Assembly (NCBI RefSeq): GCF_018332715.1
Contig: NZ_BOQP01000003.1
Location: forward strand, 1-64,000
Source of the DNA: Winogradskya consettensis
GTDB taxonomy: Bacteria > Actinomycetota > Actinomycetes > Mycobacteriales > Micromonosporaceae
Direction of reading: 5' to 3'
DNA: 64,000 nucleotides
Position 1 is the stretch's first letter. Every line of letters starts with the position of its first letter. The notes under the pieces are model-generated. The model worked only from the letters and a program-made list of their open reading frames with translations, searched no databases and was not told the DNA's origin. A program made the position numbers and the translations under genes. Positions 55,348-63,852 of the stretch are shown here, one piece after another.

Positions 55348-56082
55348 GTGCGCATCGCCCTGTTCGTCACGTGCCTGGCCGACACCATGTTCCCGGCGGC
55401 GGCGAAGGCCACCGTCCAGCTGCTCGAGCGGCTGGGCCACGAGGTGGTCTTCCCGCCCGGCCAGACATGTTGCGGCCAGATGCACGTCAACACCGGATAC
55501 CAGGATCAAGCCCTGCCGTTGGTACGCCGTCACGTGCGCACCTTCGCTCCCTACGACGTGATCGTGGCGCCGTCCGGGTCCTGTGTGGGCTCGGTGCGCC
55601 ACCAGCACGCGATGGTGGCCCGCAAGGCCGGCGACGCGGGGCTGGCCGCTCGGGCGGAGGACGTCGGCTCGAAGACCTACGAGCTGTCCGAGCTGCTCGT
55701 CGACGTGCTCGGCATCGAGGACGTCGGCGCGTACTACCCGCACCGGGTCACGTACCACCCGACCTGCCACTCCCTGCGCATGCTGCGGGTGGGCGACAAA
55801 CCACTGCGGCTGCTGCGCAACGTACGCGGCATCGACCTGGTCGACCTGCCCGCCGCGGACCAGTGCTGCGGGTTCGGCGGCACGTTCGCGGTCAAGAACG
55901 CCGACACCTCGACCGCGATGCTCACCGACAAGATGAGCCATGTGCTGGAGACCGGCGCCGAGGTCTGCACGGCGGGCGACTCGTCGTGCCTCATGCACAT
56001 CGGTGGCGGGCTGTCCCGGATCGACGCCGGCGTGCGTACGGTCCATCTCGCGGAGATCCTCGCTTCGACGCAGGAGAGCTGA
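55348..56082 (+). CDS. lutA: L-lactate oxidation complex, CCG-domain subunit LutA
   Basis: 244 residues from GTG 55348 with GGGGAGG upstream. Two cysteine-rich CCG domains (QTCCGQMH near residue 40, DQCCGFGGTFAVKNAD near 170) plus HPTCHSLRML and GDSSCLMHIGGG are the LutA/YkgE pattern for iron-sulfur binding. LutABC oxidise L-lactate to pyruvate in Bacillus. Here it lies one base after rhaB, so it is expressed with rhamnose degradation and would consume the lactate made by RhaD. Confidence 0.93.
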   Translation: MRIALFVTCLADTMFPAAAKATVQLLERLGHEVVFPPGQTCCGQMHVNTGYQDQALPLVRRHVRTFAPYDVIVAPSGSCVGSVRHQHAMVARKAGDAGLAARAEDVGSKTYELSELLVDVLGIEDVGAYYPHRVTYHPTCHSLRMLRVGDKPLRLLRNVRGIDLVDLPAADQCCGFGGTFAVKNADTSTAMLTDKMSHVLETGAEVCTAGDSSCLMHIGGGLSRIDAGVRTVHLAEILASTQES

Positions 56083-57494
56083 TGACGTTTCTCGGAATGC
56101 CGACGACCGCACCGCGTGGGGTCGGCAACCTGCGCGGTGACGAGTCGTTCCCGGCGGCAGCCCACAAGGCGCTGCAGGACGAGCAGCTGCGCCGCAACCT
56201 GGGCCATGCCACCACCACGATCCGGCGCAAGTCCGGTGCGGTCATCGGCGAGCTGCCCGACTGGCAGGAGCTGCGCGAGGCCGGCTCGACGCTGAAGGCC
56301 AACACCATGGCCCGCCTGCCCGAGCTGCTCGACCAGCTCGAAGCGAACGTCACCGCGGCCGGTGGCGTCGTGCACTGGGCCGCCGACGCCAACGAGGCCA
56401 ACCAGATCGTCACCGACCTGGTCAAGGCCACCGGGCACGACCGGGTCATCAAGGTCAAGTCGATGGCGACCCAGGAGATCGGGCTCAACGAGGCCCTCGA
56501 GGCATCCGGCATCACCGCCGTCGAGACCGACCTCGCCGAGCTCATCGTGCAGCTCGGGAACGACAAACCCAGCCACATCCTGGTCCCGGCGATCCACCGC
56601 AACCGCGCGGAGATCCGCGAGATCTTCCTGCGCGAGATGCCGGGCGTCGACCCGGCGCTGACCGACGAGCCGGCCGAGCTGGCCGGTGCGGCCCGGCGCT
56701 ACCTGCGCGAGACGTTCCTCAGCACCAAGGTCGCCGTCTCCGGGGCCAACTTCGCGGTCGCCGAGACCGGGACGCTGGCCGTGCTCGAGTCGGAGGGCAA
56801 CGGGCGGATGTGCCTGACGCTGCCGGAAACCCTGATCACCGTGATGGGCATCGAGAAGCTCGTGCCGACCTGGCGGGATCTCGAGGTCTTTCTCCAGCTG
56901 CTGCCGCGGGCGTCGACGGGGGAGCGGATGAACCCGTACACCTCGATGTGGACCGGGGTCACCCCCGGCGACGGGCCGCAGAACTTCCACCTGGTGCTGC
57001 TCGACAACGGGCGCACGGCGGTGCTCGCCGACGAGGTCGGGCGGCAGGCGCTGCACTGCATCCGGTGCTCGGCGTGCCTCAACGTGTGCCCGGTGTACGA
57101 GCGGACGGGCGGGCACGCCTACGGGTCGGTGTATCCGGGGCCGATCGGCGCGATCCTGTCGCCGCAGCTCACGGGGGTCGAGGACAACGCCTCGCTGCCG
57201 TACGCGTCGTCGCTCTGCGGTGCCTGCTTCGACGCCTGCCCGGTGAAGATCGATATCCCGTCGATCCTGGTGCACCTGCGCAACGAGGTGCCGCATCCGC
57301 GTGCGGAGAAGGCAGCGTTCGGCGCTGTGGCGTACACAATGGACCATCCCGCGCTCTACACCCGCGCGCAGCATGCCGCGAAGCTGAGCAGACACGCGAA
57401 GAAGCTGCCCCCGCCCCTGAACGGCTGGACGGCCTCCCGCGATCTGCCAGAACCACCGTCGGAGACGTTCCGCGACTGGTGGGCCAAGCGATGA
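56082..57494 (+). CDS. lutB: L-lactate oxidation complex, iron-sulfur subunit LutB
   Basis: 470 residues, start in a TGATG overlap with lutA. The N-terminal LUD domain (VIKVKSMATQEIGLNEALEA, NFAVAETGTLAVLESEGNGR) is followed by two 4Fe-4S motifs CIRCSACLNVCPVYE and CGACFDACPVKI. The C-terminal helices resemble LutB/YkgF. Expected to relay electrons from lactate through clusters to a quinone or other acceptor. Confidence 0.93.
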   Translation: MTFLGMPTTAPRGVGNLRGDESFPAAAHKALQDEQLRRNLGHATTTIRRKSGAVIGELPDWQELREAGSTLKANTMARLPELLDQLEANVTAAGGVVHWAADANEANQIVTDLVKATGHDRVIKVKSMATQEIGLNEALEASGITAVETDLAELIVQLGNDKPSHILVPAIHRNRAEIREIFLREMPGVDPALTDEPAELAGAARRYLRETFLSTKVAVSGANFAVAETGTLAVLESEGNGRMCLTLPETLITVMGIEKLVPTWRDLEVFLQLLPRASTGERMNPYTSMWTGVTPGDGPQNFHLVLLDNGRTAVLADEVGRQALHCIRCSACLNVCPVYERTGGHAYGSVYPGPIGAILSPQLTGVEDNASLPYASSLCGACFDACPVKIDIPSILVHLRNEVPHPRAEKAAFGAVAYTMDHPALYTRAQHAAKLSRHAKKLPPPLNGWTASRDLPEPPSETFRDWWAKR

Positions 57495-58066
57495 GCAGCC
57501 GCGAACTGATCCTCGGCCGCATCAAGGCCGCGCTCGGTGACACCGCCGTGCCCGAGGTCACCCGGGACTACCGCCCGGCAGCTTCTGAGAAGGCCGATGT
57601 CGAGCTGCTCATCGACCGGCTCGTCGACTACAAGGCGGTGGTGCACCGCAGCGACGACGTGGCGGGCGTTGTCGCCTCCCTGAACCCTGGGCGGCTCGTG
57701 CTGCCACCCGGCCTCGACCCGTCCTGGGTGCCGGCCGACGCCACGGTCGTCGACGACGAATACCAGGCCGAGGCCGTGCTGACCGCCTCCACCGTCGCCG
57801 TCGCCGAGACCGGCACGATCGTCCTCGACGGCTCCCCGGACCAGGGCCGGCGTCGCATCACCCTCCTGCCGGATCTGCACATCTGCGTCGTACGCCCGGA
57901 CCAGATCGTCGCCTCGGTCCCGGACGCCATCGCCCGCCTCGACCCGCGCCGCCCCCTCACCTGGATCAGCGGCCCGTCGGCGACCAGCGACATCGAACTC
58001 AACCGCGTCGAGGGAGTCCACGGACCCCGCAACCTGCACGTCATTCTTCTCGGAGGTGCGTCATGA
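57491..58066 (+). CDS. lutC: L-lactate oxidation complex, LUD-domain subunit LutC
   Basis: 191 residues, ATG in an ATGA overlap with lutB. LUD domain blocks: ELILGRIKAAL, ASTVAVAETGTIVLDGSPDQ, RRRITLLPDLHICVVRPDQI, and GPSATSDIELNRVEGVHGPR. Third member of the LutABC set. No cysteine clusters, as expected for LutC/YkgG. Confidence 0.93.
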   Translation: MSSRELILGRIKAALGDTAVPEVTRDYRPAASEKADVELLIDRLVDYKAVVHRSDDVAGVVASLNPGRLVLPPGLDPSWVPADATVVDDEYQAEAVLTASTVAVAETGTIVLDGSPDQGRRRITLLPDLHICVVRPDQIVASVPDAIARLDPRRPLTWISGPSATSDIELNRVEGVHGPRNLHVILLGGAS

Positions 58067-59451
58067 CCCGCATCGGCCTCGTCGCGGGCGGCCTCGGCAC
58101 GTACTGGCCGCAATTCCCCAACCTGTTGCCGCAGCTCCGGGAATCCGCCGCGTACGTGTCGCAGCGTTTCCAGGAAATGGACGCCGACGTCGTCGACGCC
58201 GGGTTCATCTCCGACGCGCAGGAAGGCGCGGTCGCCGCGGAGAAACTGCGCCAGGCCGACTGCGACCTCATCGTCATCTTCCTGGCCACCTATCTGACCG
58301 CTTCGATGGTGCTGCCGATCGCGCAACGGGCCAACACCCCTGTGCTCATCATCGATCTGCAGCCGACCGAGAAGATGGACCACGCCACCTTCGGCACCGG
58401 CGAATGGCTGGCCTACTGCGGTCAGTGCCCCGTCCCGGAAATGGGCAACACGTTCCGCCGCGCCGGCATCCCGTTCCGTTCGGTCTCCGGCTGGCTGCGT
58501 CAGGAATCCGCCTGGGAACGCATCGGCCAATGGATCCGCGCCGCCCACGTCCGCGCGGCTTTACGGCACGCACGGCACGGCCTGATGGGCCACCTCTACC
58601 CCGGAATGCTCGACGTCTCAACAGATCTGACCCTGCTGCCGGCGACCTTCGGTTCGCACGTCGAGGTCCTGGAATTCGACGATCTACGCGTACGCGTAGA
58701 GCAGGTCACCGACGCCGAAGTCAGCGACCGGATGCAGGAAGTCCGCAAGATCTTCACCCTCGACGCCACGGTCAACGAGGACGACTTCGCGTGGGGCGCC
58801 CGTGTCTCGGTCGGCCTCGACCGCCTCGTCGACGACTTCGACCTGGACAGCCTCGCCTACTACCACCGCGGCCTCGACGGCGAGCAGCACGAACGCCTCG
58901 GCGCCGGAATGATCCTCGGCGCGTCCTTGCTGACAGCCCGCGGCATCCCCACCACCGGCGAATACGAGCTGCGCACCACCGTGGCGCAGCTCGCCACCGC
59001 GGCCGTGGGAGCAGGCGGCTCCTTCTGCGAACTCCAAGCCCTCAACTTCGAGGACAACGTCGTCGAAATGGGCCACGACGGCCCCGCCCACCTCGCCGTC
59101 AGCGCCCGCGACCCCCTCCTGCGCGGCCTCGGCGTCTACCACGGCAAACGAGGCTGGGGAGTCAGCGTCGAATTCGACGTCCGCCCCGGCCCCGTCACCC
59201 TCCTCGGCCTCGGCCAGGACCGCGACGGCTCACTGTCCTTCATCGCCGCTGAGGGAACGGTCGTCCCCGGCCCCCTACTGGCCATCGGCAACACCACCAG
59301 CCGCGTCGACTTCGGCCGCGACCCCGGAGAATGGGTCGACGCCTGGAGCGCCTCCGGCGTAGGCCACCACTGGTCCCTCTCCCTGGACCACCGCGCCGCG
59401 GACTACCGGGCCGCCGCCGGACTACTGGACATCGGATTCACCCAAGTCTGA
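58063..59451 (+). CDS. L-arabinose/L-fucose isomerase-like protein ending the rhamnose operon
   Basis: 462 residues, ATG in an ATGA overlap with lutC. N-terminal Rossmann-like domain as in L-fucose/L-arabinose isomerases: RIGLVAGGLGTYWPQFPNLL, DADVVDAGFISDAQEG, CDLIVIFLATYLTASMVLPI. Possible metal ligands include His in PAHLAVSARD and the terminal VGHHWSL. It lies at the end of the rhaD operon although L-rhamnose isomerase is already encoded at 44412-45578. It may isomerise a second deoxy sugar handled by the same aldolase, such as L-fucose or L-lyxose; speculative. Confidence 0.8.
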   Translation: MTRIGLVAGGLGTYWPQFPNLLPQLRESAAYVSQRFQEMDADVVDAGFISDAQEGAVAAEKLRQADCDLIVIFLATYLTASMVLPIAQRANTPVLIIDLQPTEKMDHATFGTGEWLAYCGQCPVPEMGNTFRRAGIPFRSVSGWLRQESAWERIGQWIRAAHVRAALRHARHGLMGHLYPGMLDVSTDLTLLPATFGSHVEVLEFDDLRVRVEQVTDAEVSDRMQEVRKIFTLDATVNEDDFAWGARVSVGLDRLVDDFDLDSLAYYHRGLDGEQHERLGAGMILGASLLTARGIPTTGEYELRTTVAQLATAAVGAGGSFCELQALNFEDNVVEMGHDGPAHLAVSARDPLLRGLGVYHGKRGWGVSVEFDVRPGPVTLLGLGQDRDGSLSFIAAEGTVVPGPLLAIGNTTSRVDFGRDPGEWVDAWSASGVGHHWSLSLDHRAADYRAAAGLLDIGFTQV

Positions 59452-59664
59452 CCCCGGCGGTCAATCTGGCCCTGTCGGCACATGTGGAGACCCGCGACGG
59501 CCACAACACCCCAGAAACCGAACTGACGGTCCACACGGACCTGCCGACATCCCACTACGCCCGTATCCGCTGCCTTTTCGAAATCACCGGCTCGGGAGAA
59601 AGCGTTAGGCGTGTCGGGCGGGTAGCGGTCACTCGGTGTCCGCAATGGGGGGCAATCTAGCGGT

Positions 59665-60084
59665 ATGACGCTTGACCGTTCTGGGTCCAGGATTGATCAC
59701 CTCAACGTTGCCGTGCCGGATCTGGCTGCTGCTGTGGCGTTCTATGAGCCGGTGCTGGCGAGTATCGGGATTGCCAAGATGCTGGAGATTCCGCCGGATG
59801 CCACGCCGAATCAGCCGACTGCGATGACGGGCTTCGGGTTGGCGGACGTGAAGCCCTACTTCTGGCTGATCGACGGTGGCACGGTCGGGAGCAACATGCA
59901 CGTGGCCTTCACCGTCGACAGTCGTGCGGACGTCGCTGCTTTCCATGCGGCCGCCCTCGCTGCCGGGGCCGAGGAGTTGCTGGCGCCGGCCGTTCACTCG
60001 GAGTATCACGCCGACTACTTCGGTGGGTTCGTGCTCGATCCGCACGGCATCAACCTGGAGGCCGTTTGCCATCGAGGATCGTGA
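59665..60084 (+). CDS. VOC-family (glyoxalase/bleomycin-resistance fold) protein
   Basis: 139 residues. RIDHLNVAVPDLAAAVAFYE opens the first beta-alpha-beta-beta-beta module (metal His in DHLNV), then HVAFTVDSRADVAAFHAAAL (second His) and VLDPHGINLEAVCH (Glu) complete the VOC metal set. The C-terminal GGFVLDPHGINLEAV is typical. Could be a lyase, dioxygenase or binding protein; no neighbour gives a hint. The 213 bases before it hold no other gene. Confidence 0.8.
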   Translation: MTLDRSGSRIDHLNVAVPDLAAAVAFYEPVLASIGIAKMLEIPPDATPNQPTAMTGFGLADVKPYFWLIDGGTVGSNMHVAFTVDSRADVAAFHAAALAAGAEELLAPAVHSEYHADYFGGFVLDPHGINLEAVCHRGS

Positions 60085-60110
60085 CGTCAGCCGCTTGGCA
60101 GCCGATCTAA

Positions 60111-60223
60111 AGCGCAGAGTCCGGCCCGCGGCAGAGTCCAGCTCGCGGTAAAGCCTGCAGCGAAACTCCGGGCCGCAGCGAGACTCCAGCCGCGGCAGAG
60201 TCCAGCCGTGGGGGAATCCAGTG
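60111..60223. repeat. Degenerate tandem repeat, about seven 15-18 base units
   Basis: Units resembling GCGGCAGAGTCCAGCC recur: near 60113, 60129, 60159 (GCGAAACTCCGG), 60174 (GCAGCGAGACTCCAGCC), 60191 (GCGGCAGAGTCCAGCC) and 60207 (GTGGGGGAATCCAG). Two copies are identical over GCGGCAGAGTCCAGC. The stretch is non-coding on both strands and begins 27 bases after the VOC gene. Confidence 0.6.
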
Positions 60224-60347
60224 TGGTTTGAGTCTTTGATCCGTTTGCGGCGGGCGGCGAGGCCAGCAGGATCTGGCCAAGGGCACGAAGTTGCGCCGAA
60301 ACCGGCTATGCCGCAATCTTCTGCGGCGTCAGGTGTCAAGCGTGGGC

Positions 60348-60395
60348 CAATCACGTCTGGCCATGAAACATACGTTCTTCCGTCAGACGTGATTG
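60348..60395. repeat. 12-base inverted repeat with 24-base loop
   Basis: CAATCACGTCTG (60348-60359) and CAGACGTGATTG (60384-60395) are perfect complements. Could form an RNA or DNA hairpin; no T-tract follows. The surrounding sequence 60224-60604 shows no gene I can support. Confidence 0.6.
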
Positions 60396-60604
60396 ACCGG
60401 ATTTGAGGAGCAACACCGCAGAAAGTTCTCGCATCCCGGTGCCCGGCGCAACATTCAGCCTCGCGGCACATCAGCCGGGTCAGCGACACCGGCGCCACGT
60501 CCAGGCTCCACAACCGCATGGCCTGCGACGGCTCGGGCGCGGCCGGTGGGTGGTTAGGGAAAGCGGTGATCCCCGTACTGACAAGCAACTACCGACTCAG
60601 GACA

Positions 60605-60772
60605 CTAGGGCGCATCTGAGGGATCACGACGGCCTGCGCCGGGTCCAGGTTTCGTCTCGCGGCGCGCGATTAAGGGGTGAATACAACACCGGTATTCACC
60701 CCTTAATCCCACTTGCGACACGAAACCTGGACCTCGCCGCAGACTCGCCGTGATCCCTCAGATGCGCCCTAG
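60605..60772. repeat. 168-base imperfect palindrome (MITE-like or long hairpin)
   Basis: Three perfectly paired blocks are nested: outer 24 bases (60605-60628 with 60749-60772, beginning CTAGGGCGCATCTGAGGGAT), middle 14 bases (GGTCCAGGTTTCGT at 60642-60655 with 60720-60733) and inner 17 bases (GATTAAGGGGTGAATAC at 60668-60684 with 60692-60708) around a 7-base loop. Unpaired segments of 11-15 bases separate the blocks. The right end supplies the TAG stop of the ABC permease gene. It could act as a terminator for that gene; its length and symmetry suggest a small non-autonomous element or a structured RNA. Confidence 0.8.
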
Positions 60773-62304
60773 GCCGAGGGGATGTCTCGGTGGCGGAAGG
60801 CGACCGTGCCGGTCGTTGCCAGGATCGCGGCGATCGCGGTGAGGGTGAGAAATGGCGTGGCGGACAGGCCGTGGCTGACGTGGGTGAACGGGGAGAGGTC
60901 CAGGATCCACTGGTCGAGCCGGAGCACCGCCCCCACCATCAGGATCAGGAAGCACGCCGCAACCGCGCCCCACGCCGCCGACGCCTGCCTCGGAAACACC
61001 CCGAAGAGCAGAACGGTCAGCGCGGTCAGCACCCACACAGCCGGGAGTTGTGCAGCGGCCGCGCGGAGGACCGTAGGCAGCTGATGGCCTCCGGCGGTGA
61101 GCCCGCAGAGCAGGCCGCCGACCAGTAGAGCGGCAGCGGGACCGAGTAGCGAGAACATCAGATGGCTGGTCAGCCAGCGCAGCCGACCGACGCGGGTCGC
61201 CAGGATCGCTTCGGTGTGGCCGGTGGCTTCCTCGTCGCGCAGGCGCAGGGCGGCCTGGACGCCGTAGGCGGCGGCGATCAGGCCGAGGACGGCGACCATG
61301 CCGACGAGGAAGCTGTTGCCGCCGAGGCGTTGGAAGATGGCGGTGAGGTCGGGGTTGTCGGCGGCGAGGTCGGCGATGCTTGCGGCGACGCCGCCGAAGA
61401 CGAGGCCGAGGGCGGCGAAGCCCAGGAGCCAGCCGGTCAGGACGCCGCGGTGCAGGCGCCAGGCCAGGCCGATCGGGCCGGTGATGGTGCCGGTGGCGGG
61501 CCCGGGCCGCGCGGTGATCAGCCCCTCGCCCACGTCGCGGCGGGACACCAGCACACTGCCCAGGAAAACCAGACCGACAACAAGAAGGAGCGCAAGGAGG
61601 AGCGGAAGAACGTCATTCTCACCGTACGCAAAAACGTGCTGGACCCACCCGATGGGCGAGACCCACGACAGCCATGAGACGCCGGTGTCCACATCGCCGG
61701 CGAGCCGCAGCACGAAGGCCACCCCCAGCCCGACGATCGCGATGGACCGGGCCACGCGCGCCGAACCGGAGAGCTGAGCGGTAACCGCGCCGAGAGCGGC
61801 GAAAACGCAGCCGGACATCGCGAACGACAACCCCAGCAGCACCGACCCGACGGCCGGCTGGCCCTGGCCGATCATCGTCACGCTGATGATGGCGAAGAGC
61901 ACGAGGTTGGCGCCGGCGGTGGTGATCAACGCCGCGGCGAAAGCGGCGTGCCGGCCGACGATGCCCGAGCCGATCAGTTCCGTGCGGCCCGCCTCCTCTT
62001 CCGTGCGGGTGTGGCGGATGACGGTGAGCAGGCTGATGAGGCCGATGATCACGGGGAAGAAGCCGGCCCGCCAGGCGACGATCTCGCCGAGGTTGTCGCC
62101 GCGCAGCGGGCCGTAGAGCGCGATGAAGCCGGGGCTGGACATGCTGACCCGGGCGTATTCGGCCAGGTCGGAGTCCGTGGGGAAGAGGCCTTTGAAGGAG
62201 CTGACGTAGCCGGCCGGGATCAGGGCCACCAGGATCGCCCAGAGGGGCAGCAGGACGCGGTCGCGGCGCAGGATGAGCCGGATGAGGGTGCCGGTGCCGG
62301 TCAT
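60769..62304 (-). CDS. ABC-2 type exporter permease (antibiotic/polyketide-exporter like)
   Basis: 511 residues with about 12 membrane helices in two similar halves of six. First half begins [20 protein letters not shown] and has [20 protein letters not shown]; the second has [20 protein letters not shown], the repeated E-E/GRTE coupling motif of the polyketide-antibiotic exporter family. ATG 62304 overlaps the ATPase stop by four bases. The stop codon lies within the 168-base palindrome. Probably exports a lipophilic compound or confers drug resistance under TetR control. Confidence 0.87.
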   Translation of the reverse strand: MTGTGTLIRLILRRDRVLLPLWAILVALIPAGYVSSFKGLFPTDSDLAEYARVSMSSPGFIALYGPLRGDNLGEIVAWRAGFFPVIIGLISLLTVIRHTRTEEEAGRTELIGSGIVGRHAAFAAALITTAGANLVLFAIISVTMIGQGQPAVGSVLLGLSFAMSGCVFAALGAVTAQLSGSARVARSIAIVGLGVAFVLRLAGDVDTGVSWLSWVSPIGWVQHVFAYGENDVLPLLLALLLVVGLVFLGSVLVSRRDVGEGLITARPGPATGTITGPIGLAWRLHRGVLTGWLLGFAALGLVFGGVAASIADLAADNPDLTAIFQRLGGNSFLVGMVAVLGLIAAAYGVQAALRLRDEEATGHTEAILATRVGRLRWLTSHLMFSLLGPAAALLVGGLLCGLTAGGHQLPTVLRAAAAQLPAVWVLTALTVLLFGVFPRQASAAWGAVAACFLILMVGAVLRLDQWILDLSPFTHVSHGLSATPFLTLTAIAAILATTGTVAFRHRDIPSA

Positions 62305-63185
62305 CGCGCGTACTGCCGGAGGAAGAGCTCTTCGAGTGTGGGTGGTTTGCTGGTCAGGCTGCGGACGCCGGCGTCGATGAGCTTGCGCAGGGCGGGTTCC
62401 AGCGTTTCGGTGTCCACATCGAACGTCACGTGGTGGTCATCGACGCGCAGGTCGTGCACGCCGGGCAGGGTGCCGAGGCCGTTGACGGCGCCGACGAGTT
62501 CGGCGTCGATGGTGGTCCGGGTGAGGTGGCGCAGCGAGGCGAGGGTGCCGGTCTCGACCGTGCGGCCCTCGCGGATGATCGTCAGCCGGTGGCAGAGCGC
62601 CTCGACCTCGGTGAGGATGTGGCTGGAGAGCAGCACGGTCCGCCCGCCGCGCCGGTGCTCCTCGAGCACGACCTGGCGGAACACCTCCTCCATCAGCGGG
62701 TCCAGACCGGAGGTGGGCTCGTCGAGGATCAGCAGCTCGGCGTCCGAGGCGAGCGCGGCGACCAGCGCGACCTTCTGCCGGTTGCCCTTGGAGTAGGTCC
62801 TGGCCTTCTTGCGCGGGTCGAGGTCGAAGCGTTCGAGCAGCTCGTCGCGGCGTCTGCGGTTGAGGCCGCCACGCAGCCGGCCGAGCAGGTCGATCACTTC
62901 ACCGCCGGTGAGTGTGGGCCAGAGCGTGACGTCGCCCGGAACGTACGCCAGCCGCCGGTGCAGCGCGGTCGCGTCCGACCAGGGGTCGCCGCCGAGCAAC
63001 CGCACGTCGCCGCCGCTGCTGCGCATCAGGCCGAGCAGAATCCGGATCGTGGTGGACTTCCCGGCGCCGTTGGGCCCCAGGAAGCCGTGCACCTCGCCGG
63101 CCTCGACGTGCAGATCAAGACCATTGAGCACCTGGGTACGCCCGAAGCTCTTCACGAGCCCCGTGACGCCGATCGCTTCCGTCAT
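62301..63185 (-). CDS. ABC exporter ATPase (DrrA-like)
   Basis: 294 residues. Walker [15 protein letters not shown], signature [15 protein letters not shown] (SKGNRQK rather than LSGGQ, usual for this subgroup), Walker [19 protein letters not shown], switch His [15 protein letters not shown]-terminal 80-residue domain ([20 protein letters not shown]) precedes [11 protein letters not shown], common in ABC-2 export ATPases. AGGAG inside the end of the TetR gene precedes ATG 63185, five bases after the TetR stop. Confidence 0.9.
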   Translation of the reverse strand: MTEAIGVTGLVKSFGRTQVLNGLDLHVEAGEVHGFLGPNGAGKSTTIRILLGLMRSSGGDVRLLGGDPWSDATALHRRLAYVPGDVTLWPTLTGGEVIDLLGRLRGGLNRRRRDELLERFDLDPRKKARTYSKGNRQKVALVAALASDAELLILDEPTSGLDPLMEEVFRQVVLEEHRRGGRTVLLSSHILTEVEALCHRLTIIREGRTVETGTLASLRHLTRTTIDAELVGAVNGLGTLPGVHDLRVDDHHVTFDVDTETLEPALRKLIDAGVRSLTSKPPTLEELFLRQYAR

Positions 63186-63190
63186 AGCGG

Positions 63191-63817
63191 TTACTCCTGA
63201 GCGGTGATGAGCCGGTCGAGCGCCGCGCGGGCGTCGGCGGCCATGTCGGGGGGCAGCAGCGGCTGCGCGAAGATGTCGACGGCGGCCCTGAGCATCCGGG
63301 CCTGCCCGACCTGTTCGTGCGTGTCGGCGCCGATGGTGGCGGAGATGCGGTCCCGCATCAGGAACATGCCCATCTGCAGGGAGACGAGCACCGCGCAGTA
63401 GGCCCGCGGGTCGTCGGTCTCGATGTCGGATCGGGCCAGCCAGGTCTCGGCCTCGTCGACGTTGCGCTCGAACATCTGCGCTCCCGCCGGGGTGCCGTCC
63501 ATGGTCGAGCGGACCACGTAGTTCTGCAGCCGGAGCGGCACGCTGTTGAGCGCGTTGCTCATCGCTTGCGCCCCGAGCGTCTGGTTGCCGGCGAGGTAGG
63601 GGGCCCGGACCCGCGCGAGCTCGGCCATGACGTAGTCGTCGCAGGCGTCGCGCAGCCCCTCCTTGGAGCCGAAGTGGTGCCGGAGCAGCCCGGAGGAGAC
63701 CCCGGCTTCCTGGGCGATGTCGCGGATCGTCGCGCCGTCGATCCCCTTCGCGGCGAAGAGGGTCAGCGCCGCTTCCCGGATGCGGGCGCGGGCGGTCAGA
63801 TCCGTCGGGCTACTCAC
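63191..63817 (-). CDS. TetR-family regulator of the ABC exporter
   Basis: 208 residues from GTG 63817. Helix-turn-helix: [20 protein letters not shown], then [20 protein letters not shown]. The C-terminal domain is ligand-binding and non-conserved. First gene of a TetR-ATPase-permease operon, so likely an autorepressor. A TAAATT box ends six bases before the GTG, implying a leaderless message, and a palindrome sits in the promoter spacer. Confidence 0.88.
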   Translation of the reverse strand: MSSPTDLTARARIREAALTLFAAKGIDGATIRDIAQEAGVSSGLLRHHFGSKEGLRDACDDYVMAELARVRAPYLAGNQTLGAQAMSNALNSVPLRLQNYVVRSTMDGTPAGAQMFERNVDEAETWLARSDIETDDPRAYCAVLVSLQMGMFLMRDRISATIGADTHEQVGQARMLRAAVDIFAQPLLPPDMAADARAALDRLITAQE

Positions 63818-63823
63818 ATGTGC

Positions 63824-63852
63824 AATTTACTACACAAGTGTGTAGCGGAGAA
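63824..63852 (-). promoter_or_regulatory. Leaderless promoter with TetR operator in the spacer
   Basis: Minus strand: TTCTCC (63852-63847), 17-base spacer, TAAATT (63829-63824), six bases, GTG 63817. The spacer is occupied by CTACACA-AG-TGTGTAG (63830-63845), 7-base arms, which also contains the stop of the upstream racemase-like gene. Confidence 0.55.

Noticed and set aside
60605..60772. CRISPR-like repeats or riboswitch in the non-coding stretch before the ABC exporter
   Set aside because: There is one palindrome, not an array of equal repeats with spacers, and no riboswitch core motif is visible; the downstream side is the 3' end of a gene, not a 5' leader.
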